Below, piece after piece: positions 25,106 to 33,402 of a DNA stretch of 64,000 nucleotides. A program made the position numbers and the translations under genes. This DNA comes from Peteryoungia wuzhouensis (GTDB lineage Bacteria; Pseudomonadota; Alphaproteobacteria; Rhizobiales; Rhizobiaceae): the NCBI RefSeq assembly GCF_003205195.1, contig NZ_QJRY01000006.1:1-64000 (forward strand). Reading direction: 5' to 3'. Under the pieces are notes generated by a model. That model saw only the letters and a program-made list of their open reading frames with translations. It did not search any database and was not told where the DNA came from. Each line of letters opens with the position of its first letter. Positions within the stretch are counted from its first letter, which is position 1.

Positions 25106-27484
25106 ATGTTCGATAGAAATCAGCCGGCTGCCGCGGCGGATCCCTACCATCCGATGACGCCTCCCTCGGAAGCGTTTTATGCCGGTTACCAACGGGGGCG
25201 GGATATCGGCGTGGATTATTATCCACGGGCGACCAGCCTCGACATGATCGGTCTCTTCTTCCGGGTGCTTCAGTATCGTTGGCTGATCCTGAGCCTCCTG
25301 GCGGCCGGGATAGTGCTGGCCGGATTGCTCACGCTGATGCAGACGCCCCGATACCAGGCGATTGCCAAGTTGGAGGTCCTGGTGCCCTCGGCACGGGTTT
25401 TCGAGGATCTGGAACTGACGAGCGAAAGCAGTGACATCAGGGCTTTCCAGACGGCCCGGGAAAAGCTGAAGAGCCGTGCGCTCGCCGAGCGGGTCGTCTA
25501 TGCCCTGAACCTGACGGAACGGGAGGATTTCCTCTTTCCCCGTGCCCGCATTTCGCCGCTCAACATTTTCTACCGGGCGTTCGGTTCGGAACCTCAGAAA
25601 ACGGACAGCTCGCTTCCGCCGGATGCGCTGATGCGCATCGCGACATCCCGTGTGATGTCGAACCTGAAGGTCGAGCTTGTTCCCAACACGAGCTTGCTCA
25701 CCATCGACTACCGCGACCAGAACCCGGCCTATGCGCGCGACATCGCCAACCAGATTGCCCAGAGCTTCATCGATCTGCGGATCGACCAGAGCAGCAAGAC
25801 CTCCGTGCAGGCGCGGGAATTCATCCAGGAGCAGGTGGCTCTGGTGAAGGAAAGGCTCCAGGAGTCTGAGCGGGCCCTGGTCGCCTATGCGAAAACCGCA
25901 GGTATCACCGTGACGGGGAACGAGGGTTCGCTTCTCGATACGAACCTGTCCGATATCAACGCCGCCCTCTCAAAGGCGGTCCAGGAAAACCTCGACTTTG
26001 ACCGATTGGTCAAGCAGATCGATGCAGGGCAGGGGGACAGTCTTGAACAGGTCTTGGGCAGCGCTGCACTCGACAAGCTGCGCGGCACGCTCATCGATCT
26101 GAAGGGGGACTACGAGAGCAAGCGGCTGCTTTTCAAGCCAGACTTCCCGGAGATGCGCCAGCTGGCGTCGCAGATCCGCGAGACGGAAAAGCAACTCAAG
26201 ATGGGTATCCTTGCCATCACGGACTCCATCAGGCTGAAGCACCAGGAGACGGTGGCCAAGGTCGCAGATCTCCAGAAGAAGATAACCGAGCTGGAGGCAG
26301 AGAAGTCGACCTACCAGGACAAGAACATCCAGTACACGATCCTGAAGCGTGAGGTCGATTCCAACCGTGCGCAATACGACAGCCTGATCGGCAAACTCAA
26401 CGACGTCGCTGTCGGATCGGAACTCAAGACGCAGAACGCGGCCGTGGTGGATCTGGCGGTCAGCCCGACCATGCCGTTCTCGCCCAGCCTTCCGATCAAC
26501 ATTGCGATCGGTGCCATCATTTCCCTGTTGCTGGCTGCCTCTGTCATCTATGTGGCGGAACTGATCAACAATGCCTTCAGCAATTCCGACCAGGTCGAAA
26601 AGGAGCTTGGTCTTCCGGTCTTGGGCGTCTTGCCACTTGTGCCCGAGATCGACCTCGAGCAGCAGTTGACGAACCCTCAGTCCGCTCTCTCCGAAACCTA
26701 TCGCTCCCTGCGCACCTCATTGCAGTTCTCCGGTGCCGAGGGCGCGCCCGCGACACTTCTGGTGACGAGTTCGGAGCCTGGTGAAGGCAAATCGACCACC
26801 GTGATCAAGCTTGCGGAAGACTTCGCCTCACTGGGGGGCAGGGTGCTGATCATCGATGCCGACATGCGCAAGCCCAGCATTCACCGCCGCTTCAACGAGG
26901 ACAATGTCATCGGTCTGAGCAACCTGCTGACCAACACCGTGCGGCGCGGCGACCTTGCGCGTCTCGTCCGGCGCGGCAAATCCTCGAATGTCTTCTTCAT
27001 CTCGGCTGGCACCGTTCCGCAAAACCCGGCGGACCTTCTGTCGTCCCCTCGGATGAGCCTCATCGTTTCCAGTCTGCGCAAGCAGTTCGACATGATCATC
27101 ATCGATGCGCCTCCTGTCATCGGGATTGCCGACGTCCCGATCCTGAGCCGCCTTGCGGACGCGACGCTCTTCATCGTTTCGACCAGCAAGGTGTCCCGCA
27201 AGTCCGTGACCATGGCAGTCCGGCGCCTGACCTCTGCGGGTGCAAATGTGGTCGGCGTCGCGCTGACGATGTTCACCGTCGGAAAGTTCGAGCACAACTA
27301 CAGGTACGGAAACCTGAACTACAAATACTACACGTATTCCTCGTCCAGCAATCTCTTGCCGGAAGTGTCGTCGAATACAGAGGGGCAAGATCGAGATGTC
27401 TGGAATTGGTCGGTGGGTCTTGTTGTTTTTCGCATCCGCCAGCATTTCGACAATATCCTTGATCGCATCAAGTCAATTGCTTGA
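25106..27484 (+). CDS. Wzc-like polysaccharide co-polymerase / tyrosine autokinase
   Basis: This 792-residue inner-membrane protein controls chain length and export. It has a first membrane helix at about 57-78 and a periplasmic Wzz/GNVR coiled-coil region with many charged heptads (about 200-440). A second helix lies at about 463-488. The cytoplasmic BY-kinase domain has Walker A GEGKST near 557, Walker A' VLIIDADMRKP near 580-590 and Walker B MIIIDAPP near 662-669. A tyrosine cluster (YRYGNLNYKYYTY, about 731-745) is the autophosphorylation tail and the expected target of the phosphatase two genes upstream. ATG 25106 was preferred; a TTG two codons earlier is closer to AGGA. The tail overlaps the next gene by 89 bp. 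Confidence 0.93.
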   Translation: MFDRNQPAAAADPYHPMTPPSEAFYAGYQRGRDIGVDYYPRATSLDMIGLFFRVLQYRWLILSLLAAGIVLAGLLTLMQTPRYQAIAKLEVLVPSARVFEDLELTSESSDIRAFQTAREKLKSRALAERVVYALNLTEREDFLFPRARISPLNIFYRAFGSEPQKTDSSLPPDALMRIATSRVMSNLKVELVPNTSLLTIDYRDQNPAYARDIANQIAQSFIDLRIDQSSKTSVQAREFIQEQVALVKERLQESERALVAYAKTAGITVTGNEGSLLDTNLSDINAALSKAVQENLDFDRLVKQIDAGQGDSLEQVLGSAALDKLRGTLIDLKGDYESKRLLFKPDFPEMRQLASQIRETEKQLKMGILAITDSIRLKHQETVAKVADLQKKITELEAEKSTYQDKNIQYTILKREVDSNRAQYDSLIGKLNDVAVGSELKTQNAAVVDLAVSPTMPFSPSLPINIAIGAIISLLLAASVIYVAELINNAFSNSDQVEKELGLPVLGVLPLVPEIDLEQQLTNPQSALSETYRSLRTSLQFSGAEGAPATLLVTSSEPGEGKSTTVIKLAEDFASLGGRVLIIDADMRKPSIHRRFNEDNVIGLSNLLTNTVRRGDLARLVRRGKSSNVFFISAGTVPQNPADLLSSPRMSLIVSSLRKQFDMIIIDAPPVIGIADVPILSRLADATLFIVSTSKVSRKSVTMAVRRLTSAGANVVGVALTMFTVGKFEHNYRYGNLNYKYYTYSSSSNLLPEVSSNTEGQDRDVWNWSVGLVVFRIRQHFDNILDRIKSIA

Positions 27485-28625
27485 GGACACGGACCCGAAG
27501 CTCGCACTGCGCTTGAATCCCTTCAACGTGGATGCATTCATCACGCTGTCTGAAGAACGACTTGGCGGTCCGGCAGATACGGCTGACATCGATCAGCTGA
27601 TGGCGGCTGCGGGACGCATGGCCGCAGAGGCGCCGGGCGATGCCCGTTTGTATAGCGTGCGAGGTGTCGCAGAGGCGAAAAAGGGGGATGTGGAGCACGC
27701 ACTCACGTCTTTCCGGCATGCCCTTGTCCTGGCGCCGACGGAATTGCAGGCATTGCAATGGATGATCGAATATTCGGCGGCACAGAATGACCAGGCGACC
27801 GTGGTCGATCGCGTCGATGCTCTCTTCCGTCGGTGGCCCGACAGGATCCCGGTCTACGCTGATCGTCTGCCCGAGATTTTTAGGGGAGCCGACCAGCGAC
27901 GCCTGCTCGTGCAACGCCTCAAGATGGCGCCGCCATGGCGTGTGAGCTTCATCAGCAGTTTGAGCAAGTCACCGGACGGCGCGTTGTTCGCGGCCGATCT
28001 CCTGTGGGATTTGGCGCAAGGGCAGGGCGAGCAGAACGCCGGCGAGATCAACCAGGTGCTGGGGGCCCTTTTGACGGCAGGCCGCTATGACGAAGCCTAT
28101 CAGACTTTTCTCGTGACCCTGGACGATGAGCGGCAGAAACTCGCAGGCAATGTCTATAACGGTTCGTTTCTGGACGCTCCGAGCGGGTCCCCCTTCGACT
28201 GGATGGTCAAACGGCAACCGGGGTTGGCAACGTCCATGGCAAAACCGGGTGACGGCGCCTCCACTCCTGGCCTTTCGATCGATTTCCTGCAGGCGCCGGT
28301 CAGAGACCCAGGTATCCGCCAGTTTCTCAACCTGGCGTCCGGACGCTACCGTCTGTCGGTGAAGGCATCAGCGCAGGGCGCGGTTTTGCCCAAGGGCCTC
28401 TTCTGGAGCATTGCTTGCTTCAAGCCGGGGACGGTTTTGGGCACACTGCCGGTCGAGCAGGGGACCTATCCGATAACGGCGATTTCGGCCGAGCTTGTTG
28501 TTCCCCCGGATCATTGCGGGCTGCAGGTTTTGCGGCTCGGGACGCGTGCCATGACGGGAAGCTGGAACGACCGATATTCCGGCAGGGTCCGCTTTGACGA
28601 CGTCCGGATCGTGAGCGCGCCATGA
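27396..28625 (+). CDS. TPR-like exported or membrane-anchored protein of the EPS cluster
   Basis: This 409-residue protein has an N-terminal hydrophobic segment (WVLLFFASASISTISLIAS) that may be an uncleaved anchor or a signal peptide. Helical tetratricopeptide-like repeats follow (GDARLYSVRGVAEAKKGDVEHALTSFRHALVLAPTELQALQ). The C-terminal region of about 130 residues is beta-rich and not recognised. Its start lies inside the Wzc-like gene in another reading frame, with AGAGGGG about ten bases upstream. It could be a scaffold for the synthesis or export machine (inference). Confidence 0.7.
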   Translation: MSGIGRWVLLFFASASISTISLIASSQLLEDTDPKLALRLNPFNVDAFITLSEERLGGPADTADIDQLMAAAGRMAAEAPGDARLYSVRGVAEAKKGDVEHALTSFRHALVLAPTELQALQWMIEYSAAQNDQATVVDRVDALFRRWPDRIPVYADRLPEIFRGADQRRLLVQRLKMAPPWRVSFISSLSKSPDGALFAADLLWDLAQGQGEQNAGEINQVLGALLTAGRYDEAYQTFLVTLDDERQKLAGNVYNGSFLDAPSGSPFDWMVKRQPGLATSMAKPGDGASTPGLSIDFLQAPVRDPGIRQFLNLASGRYRLSVKASAQGAVLPKGLFWSIACFKPGTVLGTLPVEQGTYPITAISAELVVPPDHCGLQVLRLGTRAMTGSWNDRYSGRVRFDDVRIVSAP

Positions 28626-29959
28626 TCCGGACGTCCTCTTCTTCTTCTTTCGTACGGCTCGTCATTGGTCTTGCCGTGTTGGCATGCCAGATCATGGGCG
28701 GTGGGACCGAGCGCGGTCTTCTCATGGACCATGTCCTGCAGGTCCTCATGATCGCCACGTCCACCTATGTCATTGTGACGCTTTGGGATCGTTCCGTCTC
28801 CACTGCGGGGCTTGCCCTGTTTGGAGCCATCGCGCTGCTCGGCTGCATCCAGATCATGCCCTTGCCCTGTGAGTGGTTACAGAGCCTGCGGCCGCAGACC
28901 TATATGCCGGCGATCGGATCCTGCTCGACCACGACGATCAGCCTCTCGTCTTACCGGACGATATCCGGCTTGATTTCATGTCTGACCATGATCGTTCTGT
29001 TTCTGGCGCTCAGCAAGTTCGACGAGCCGGAATTGGGCCTTCTTGGACGGTTCGTGGTCGCGGGAGTGCTGGTCAATCTCGCCTTGTCGTTCGTCACCTT
29101 CTCGCAATCGGATATGTCCTGGTTGTCCGATCTGCTGGGCTATCAGGCGGAGCTCGGCGCATTTCAGAACGAAAATCACTACTCCGTTTACGTCGCCGTC
29201 GGTATCCTCGCGGCCCTGACCATGCGCCCTCAGGGGTATATGCGGGTCTGGAATCTGCTGCTTGTCACGCTGGTCCTCCTGTTTCTTCTCGCCGCAGGAT
29301 CGCGGGCGGGCGTGCTGATCGGACTGTTCGTCTCGCTGCTCGCCTTCGTGATGATCGCACGTGGGTCGAGATCCGCAGCCATTCTCGCACCCGGTCTGGG
29401 TCTGGTGGCTACCGCCTATCTTTATGGGCTATGGATCAAGTTTACGGAGGTGGAAGGCGACCAGATCCTCGATCGTCGCGACTATGCCCTTACCACATGG
29501 GACGCCATTCGTGATCAGTGGCCCCTTGGAACGGGATTCTCCACTTTCGATCTCGTTTATCCGCGCTACGAAAAGCTCGAACAGGTCTATTCGGCCTTCG
29601 TGAACCACGCGCACAACGATTTCCTCGAATTGATCCTGGAGGGAGGGCTTGCGGGAACGCTAATTCTCGCTGGGTGTCTCGCTGCCATCGTCATGCGTTT
29701 CATCCGGGTGCGCCATCGGGATTCTGCGCGCACGGCTTTCATCGCGATCCTCATCATTCTCGTCCATTCCACGGTCGATTACCCGCTGCGAACGATGGGG
29801 ATCGCCTCGCTCTTCGCTTTTTTTGCCGCTCTCCTGTTTGCCCGCGCGCCGGGTTCCTCGGCTGTAGCTGGTCGAGCGATCGGAGTTGCGCCGCCCAGAC
29901 TTATCGAGGCCGTTCAAACGGCCACGCCGACATCAGAAGGAGACCAAATTGCACGTTAA
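28622..29959 (+). CDS. O-antigen-ligase/Wzy_C-type membrane protein (ExoQ-like)
   Basis: This 445-residue polytopic protein has about 11 membrane helices. The O-antigen ligase/polymerase core shows in AFQNENHYSVYVAVGILAAL, GSRAGVLIGLFVSLL, the periplasmic loop WDAIRDQWPLGTGFSTFDLVYPRY, and FVNHAHNDFLELILEGGL with the conserved histidine pair. It may be the polymerase proper, with the protein at 15851-17131 in another role, or a ligase/terminating enzyme. ATGA overlaps the previous stop. Confidence 0.85.
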   Translation: MIRTSSSSSFVRLVIGLAVLACQIMGGGTERGLLMDHVLQVLMIATSTYVIVTLWDRSVSTAGLALFGAIALLGCIQIMPLPCEWLQSLRPQTYMPAIGSCSTTTISLSSYRTISGLISCLTMIVLFLALSKFDEPELGLLGRFVVAGVLVNLALSFVTFSQSDMSWLSDLLGYQAELGAFQNENHYSVYVAVGILAALTMRPQGYMRVWNLLLVTLVLLFLLAAGSRAGVLIGLFVSLLAFVMIARGSRSAAILAPGLGLVATAYLYGLWIKFTEVEGDQILDRRDYALTTWDAIRDQWPLGTGFSTFDLVYPRYEKLEQVYSAFVNHAHNDFLELILEGGLAGTLILAGCLAAIVMRFIRVRHRDSARTAFIAILIILVHSTVDYPLRTMGIASLFAFFAALLFARAPGSSAVAGRAIGVAPPRLIEAVQTATPTSEGDQIAR

Positions 29960-30521
29960 ACGACTGGAACTCGATGGCGTCTTCACGATATCGCCACGTC
30001 GCTTTGGCGATGATCGCGGATATTTCTCGGAGACGTTCCGACAGGACATTTTCTCACAGAACGTCGGTGATTTTCACTTCGTCCAGGACAATCAATCCCT
30101 GTCGGCGGAGAGGGGCACCGTTCGGGGATTGCATTTTCAGCTCGCGCCCAGAGCACAGGGAAAGCTCGTGCGCTGTCTGGCCGGCGCCATCTTCGACGTT
30201 GCGGTGGACCTGCGGAGCGGTTCTCCGACCTTCGGCCAGCATGTTTCGGTCGAACTGTCCGCCGATAACGGCCAGCAACTCTGGATCCCGCCCGGCTTTG
30301 CGCACGGCTTCTGCACCCTGACCGAGAATACGATCGTGGCCTACAAGGTCACCGACTATTACAGCCCCGAACATGACCGGGGGCTGCTCTGGAGTGACCC
30401 GCAGATTGGCATTGCGTGGCCCCTTGATGGGTTTTCCGCCCGTCTTTCGGAGAAGGACGCAAGGCAGCCGCCCCTTGCCGAACTCGGTGAGGTCTTCCGA
30501 TACGAAGGGCCGACAAGATGA
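29949..30521 (+). CDS. rmlC: dTDP-4-dehydrorhamnose 3,5-epimerase
   Basis: This is the third step of dTDP-L-rhamnose synthesis. The 190-residue cupin has the catalytic His62 (GTVRGLHFQ), Lys72 and Tyr132 (VAYKVTDYY) at the family positions, plus the IPPGFAHGF strand. TTG 29949 was chosen because AGAAGGAGA ends six bases upstream and the protein then begins where the family begins. It overlaps the end of the preceding gene by 11 bases and is coupled to rmlD. Confidence 0.93.
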   Translation: MHVKRLELDGVFTISPRRFGDDRGYFSETFRQDIFSQNVGDFHFVQDNQSLSAERGTVRGLHFQLAPRAQGKLVRCLAGAIFDVAVDLRSGSPTFGQHVSVELSADNGQQLWIPPGFAHGFCTLTENTIVAYKVTDYYSPEHDRGLLWSDPQIGIAWPLDGFSARLSEKDARQPPLAELGEVFRYEGPTR

Positions 30522-31522
30522 GCGGCTCGTCTGCGGATAACGCATCTTCGTGGTCACGACTTTCATCCCTCGGCCGCAAAGACATTGAGGCGGGCCGTAA
30601 ACCGCTCCGCATGCTGGTGACCGGCCGCGAGGGACAGGTGGTAAGCGCGCTGGTCGAACTTGGCTGGCATCAAGAGGAGTTTGAAATTCTGGCATTGGGC
30701 AGACCGGACCTCGATCTTGCCGACACGCGATCGATCGATGGTGCGATCACGGCCCGGCGGCCCGACATCATCGTCTCGGCCGCCGCCTATACGGCCGTGG
30801 ATCAGGCCGAGACGGACAAGGCGAGCGCCCATGCCGTAAACAGCATTGCCCCCGGAGAGATAGGACGGGTCGCGTCGAGGCTGGGTATTCCGGTGATCCA
30901 CCTGTCGACCGACTATGTCTTCGACGGCACCAAGACTTCCCCTTACGAGGAGACTGATCCCACAAACCCGCTGGGCGTTTACGGCAGGTCGAAACTCGAA
31001 GGGGAATATGCGCTCGCAGCCGCCACGGATGATCATGTGATCCTGCGCACGGCCTGGGTTTACAGCCCGTTCGGCCGGAATTTCCTCAAGACCATGCTGA
31101 CTGTCGCGGCGACGCGAGACCATCTCAGCGTGGTCGATGACCAGCAGGGCAATCCGACATCGGCGCTCGATATCGCCGATGCGATCGTCACGGTTGCACG
31201 AAACCTTCTGCAGGAACGGGCGAGCACGTTGCGCGGCACCTTCCACCTCGCAGGCCGAGGTGCTGCCAGCTGGGCGGATTTCGCGGCGGGAATCTTTGAA
31301 ACGTCGCGCCCGATGGGCGGTCCATCGGCGGAACTCGCCCGCATCACCAGTGCGGATTATCCAACAGCGGCAAGGCGCCCTGCAAACTCTCGATTGCACA
31401 CCGCCAAGCTGGCCTCTGTGCACGGGGTCACCATGCCGGATTGGCAGAGCTCCATGCGGACGGTGGTTTCACGCTGCTTGCCTCTTCGCGACAACAATCA
31501 CCAAAACCCCAGCAAGATTTAA
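30518..31522 (+). CDS. rmlD: dTDP-4-dehydrorhamnose reductase
   Basis: This is the last step of dTDP-L-rhamnose synthesis, an NAD(P)H-dependent reduction. It is a Rossmann-fold short-chain enzyme with MLVTGREGQV, STDYVFDGT and the catalytic YGRSK. Length from the overlapping ATG is 334 residues, about 30 more than usual. The family N-terminus begins at the internal ATG 30611, so the first 31 residues may be an extension or translation may start there. Confidence 0.93.
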   Translation: MSGSSADNASSWSRLSSLGRKDIEAGRKPLRMLVTGREGQVVSALVELGWHQEEFEILALGRPDLDLADTRSIDGAITARRPDIIVSAAAYTAVDQAETDKASAHAVNSIAPGEIGRVASRLGIPVIHLSTDYVFDGTKTSPYEETDPTNPLGVYGRSKLEGEYALAAATDDHVILRTAWVYSPFGRNFLKTMLTVAATRDHLSVVDDQQGNPTSALDIADAIVTVARNLLQERASTLRGTFHLAGRGAASWADFAAGIFETSRPMGGPSAELARITSADYPTAARRPANSRLHTAKLASVHGVTMPDWQSSMRTVVSRCLPLRDNNHQNPSKI

Positions 31523-31538
31523 AGGAAAGGAGCCATTC

Positions 31539-31961
31539 ATGATCGATACGGCACAAAAAGAGAGCGAGTTGCTGCTCGTCGAATGCACCTCTCGCGTGAT
31601 TTCCGCCTATGTTTCCAATCACGTTGTTCCTTCGACGGATTTGTCGAAGCTGATTGGCAGCGTATTCAACGCTTTGCAAAGCGTGTCTCACACCACGCCT
31701 GCAGCACCCGTCGTTGAAAAGCCGAAACCGCCGGTTCCGGTGCGAAAGTCCATCGAACAGGACTATCTGATCTGCCTGGAAGATGGCCGCAGGTTTAAGT
31801 CGTTGAAACGCCACCTGAAGGCGAGCTTCAACATGACCCCCGACCAATATCGGGAAAAATGGGATCTACCAGCCGACTATCCCATGGTTGCCCCGGCCTA
31901 TGCGGCGGCCCGTTCGAAGCTGGCAAAGGACATGGGGCTCGGCAGACTAGCCCGGAAATAA
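31539..31961 (+). CDS. MucR/Ros-family transcriptional regulator with incomplete zinc site
   Basis: This 140-residue member of the family regulates exopolysaccharide genes in rhizobia and agrobacteria. The C-terminal domain has CLEDGRRFKSLKRHL followed by MTPDQYREKWDLPADYPMVAP, the family hallmark. In Ros the zinc ligands are Cys79, Cys82, His92 and His97. Here Cys79 and His92 are kept and Cys82 is Asp, as in other MucR proteins. The last histidine position is Ser96-Phe97, so a fourth ligand is missing. AAAGGAAAGGAG precedes the ATG and the gene follows rmlD by 16 bases, so it may be co-transcribed with the EPS operon. The N-terminal oligomerisation region (1-50) is typical. Confidence 0.92.
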   Translation: MIDTAQKESELLLVECTSRVISAYVSNHVVPSTDLSKLIGSVFNALQSVSHTTPAAPVVEKPKPPVPVRKSIEQDYLICLEDGRRFKSLKRHLKASFNMTPDQYREKWDLPADYPMVAPAYAAARSKLAKDMGLGRLARK

Positions 31962-32276
31962 TGCCTGGCGCACAATTCGTTCGTTCTGGCCGTATGGGTC
32001 TAATCCGACCGAAGCTTTTTTCCTACAAAGCAAAATTCCAGGTTGCAACCTTGGAGGACTGGAAAAGCCGGTCAGGCGTTCGGGCCTTCATGGATGCAAT
32101 CAAGGGCAGGATTGAGAGGCCACCCGTGCGGGTCGCCTGACCTTCGGTCTATGGTTGACGATGTGCTCGGGTTCACTTCGCAAAATCTCGAAGGATCGGC
32201 GAGTTCAACTCCTGTAGTCCTCTGGACAGGACAAAAACATAAGTGCTGCAAAATGGCAGCTTTGGGGTGCGTTACA
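31962..32276. other. Intergenic region between the MucR-like gene and the polyamine operon
   Basis: A 59-codon frame begins at ATG 31961, overlapping the regulator's stop, and ends at 32140 (it contains LEDWKSRSGVRAFMDAIKGRIE). It looks protein-like but I cannot assign it. A weak ggtc/gacc hairpin followed by T6 near 32000-32027 could be a terminator. The promoter of the next operon must lie in the last 130 bases. Confidence 0.3.
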
Positions 32277-33380
32277 ATGGAACAGAAAAAGACCAGCCAT
32301 CTTGGCCGCGCACTGCTGCTGGCCAGCTGCCTCGTGATGCCAGCGGCCACAGCGCATGCCGACCAGCTCTTCATATACAACTTTTCCGACTACTTCGCTC
32401 CGGATACGATTTCCAAATTCATCGAAAAGACCGGTATCGATGCGCGGGTCGATTTCTTCGATTCACTCGAAATCCTGGAAACGCGTCTCCTGGCAGGCGG
32501 CAGTGGGTTCGATGTTGTCTTCCCGAGTGCCACCGTTGGAGAGCGACTTGTTGCGTCAGGTGCCTTGCAGCCGATCGACAAAAGCAAGTTGAAAAACTAC
32601 GGCAATCTGGACCCCGAGCTTCTCAAGCTGCTGGGTGAGCACGACAGTGGCAACACGTATCTCGTGCCGTACATGTGGCTGACCACCGGTGTGGCTTACA
32701 ACAAGGCCATGATCCAGGAGCGTCTTCCGGATGCTCCGGTCGACAGTCTTGCAATGGTTTTTGATCCCAAGATCGCGGCGAAGTTTGCCGACTGCGGTAT
32801 CGGTATCGTCGATGCCCCGAATGAAATCATTCCAATTGCGCTCAACTATCTCGGACTCGATCCGTATTCCGCCAATGCGGAAGACCTAAAAAAGGCCGAG
32901 GATCTGTTGATGGCGCTCCGCCCCAACATTCGCCATATGCAGAGTGGCAAGCTGATTGCCGATATGGCATCGGGCCAGCTCTGCCTTGCCGTTATGTGGA
33001 GCGGTGATGTGGGGATTGCTGCCGCGAGGGCGGATGAAGCGAAAACCGGACAGCAGATCCATTACTCGCTTCCCAAGGAAGGCACGATCGTCTCCTTCGA
33101 CACGATGGCCATTCCAGCGGACGCCGCAAATGTCGATCAGGCCCTCCAATTCATCGACTACATTTTGGATCCCAAGGTCGTCGCCGATATCAGCAACTCC
33201 GTCTTCCTGGCGAATGCCAATGCTGGAGCGACCGCTCTGGTCGACGAAGCAATTACCAAGGATCCGAACATCTATCCCCCTGCCGAAGTCCAGGCGAAGC
33301 TGTTCAGTGACAGGTCGGTGCCGCCGCGCCAGAACCGTGAACGCACGCGGATCTGGACGACGTTCCGGGCTGGGCAGTAA
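32277..33380 (+). CDS. Polyamine ABC transporter, periplasmic binding protein (PotD/PotF type)
   Basis: This 367-residue binding protein has a signal peptide (ALLLASCLVMPAATAHA). The mature part begins DQLFIYNFSDYFAPDTISKFIEKTGI, the typical opening of PotD/PotF proteins. FDVVFPSATVGERLVASGALQPID, LVPYMWLTTGVAYN and LCLAVMWSGDVGIA are further family landmarks around the polyamine pocket. It is the first gene of a four-gene operon with ATPase and two permeases. The exact ligand (putrescine, spermidine or a related amine) is not settled by sequence. Confidence 0.92.
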   Translation: MEQKKTSHLGRALLLASCLVMPAATAHADQLFIYNFSDYFAPDTISKFIEKTGIDARVDFFDSLEILETRLLAGGSGFDVVFPSATVGERLVASGALQPIDKSKLKNYGNLDPELLKLLGEHDSGNTYLVPYMWLTTGVAYNKAMIQERLPDAPVDSLAMVFDPKIAAKFADCGIGIVDAPNEIIPIALNYLGLDPYSANAEDLKKAEDLLMALRPNIRHMQSGKLIADMASGQLCLAVMWSGDVGIAAARADEAKTGQQIHYSLPKEGTIVSFDTMAIPADAANVDQALQFIDYILDPKVVADISNSVFLANANAGATALVDEAITKDPNIYPPAEVQAKLFSDRSVPPRQNRERTRIWTTFRAGQ

Positions 33381-33402
33381 AGACAGGAAAGTGGGACGTC
33401 AC

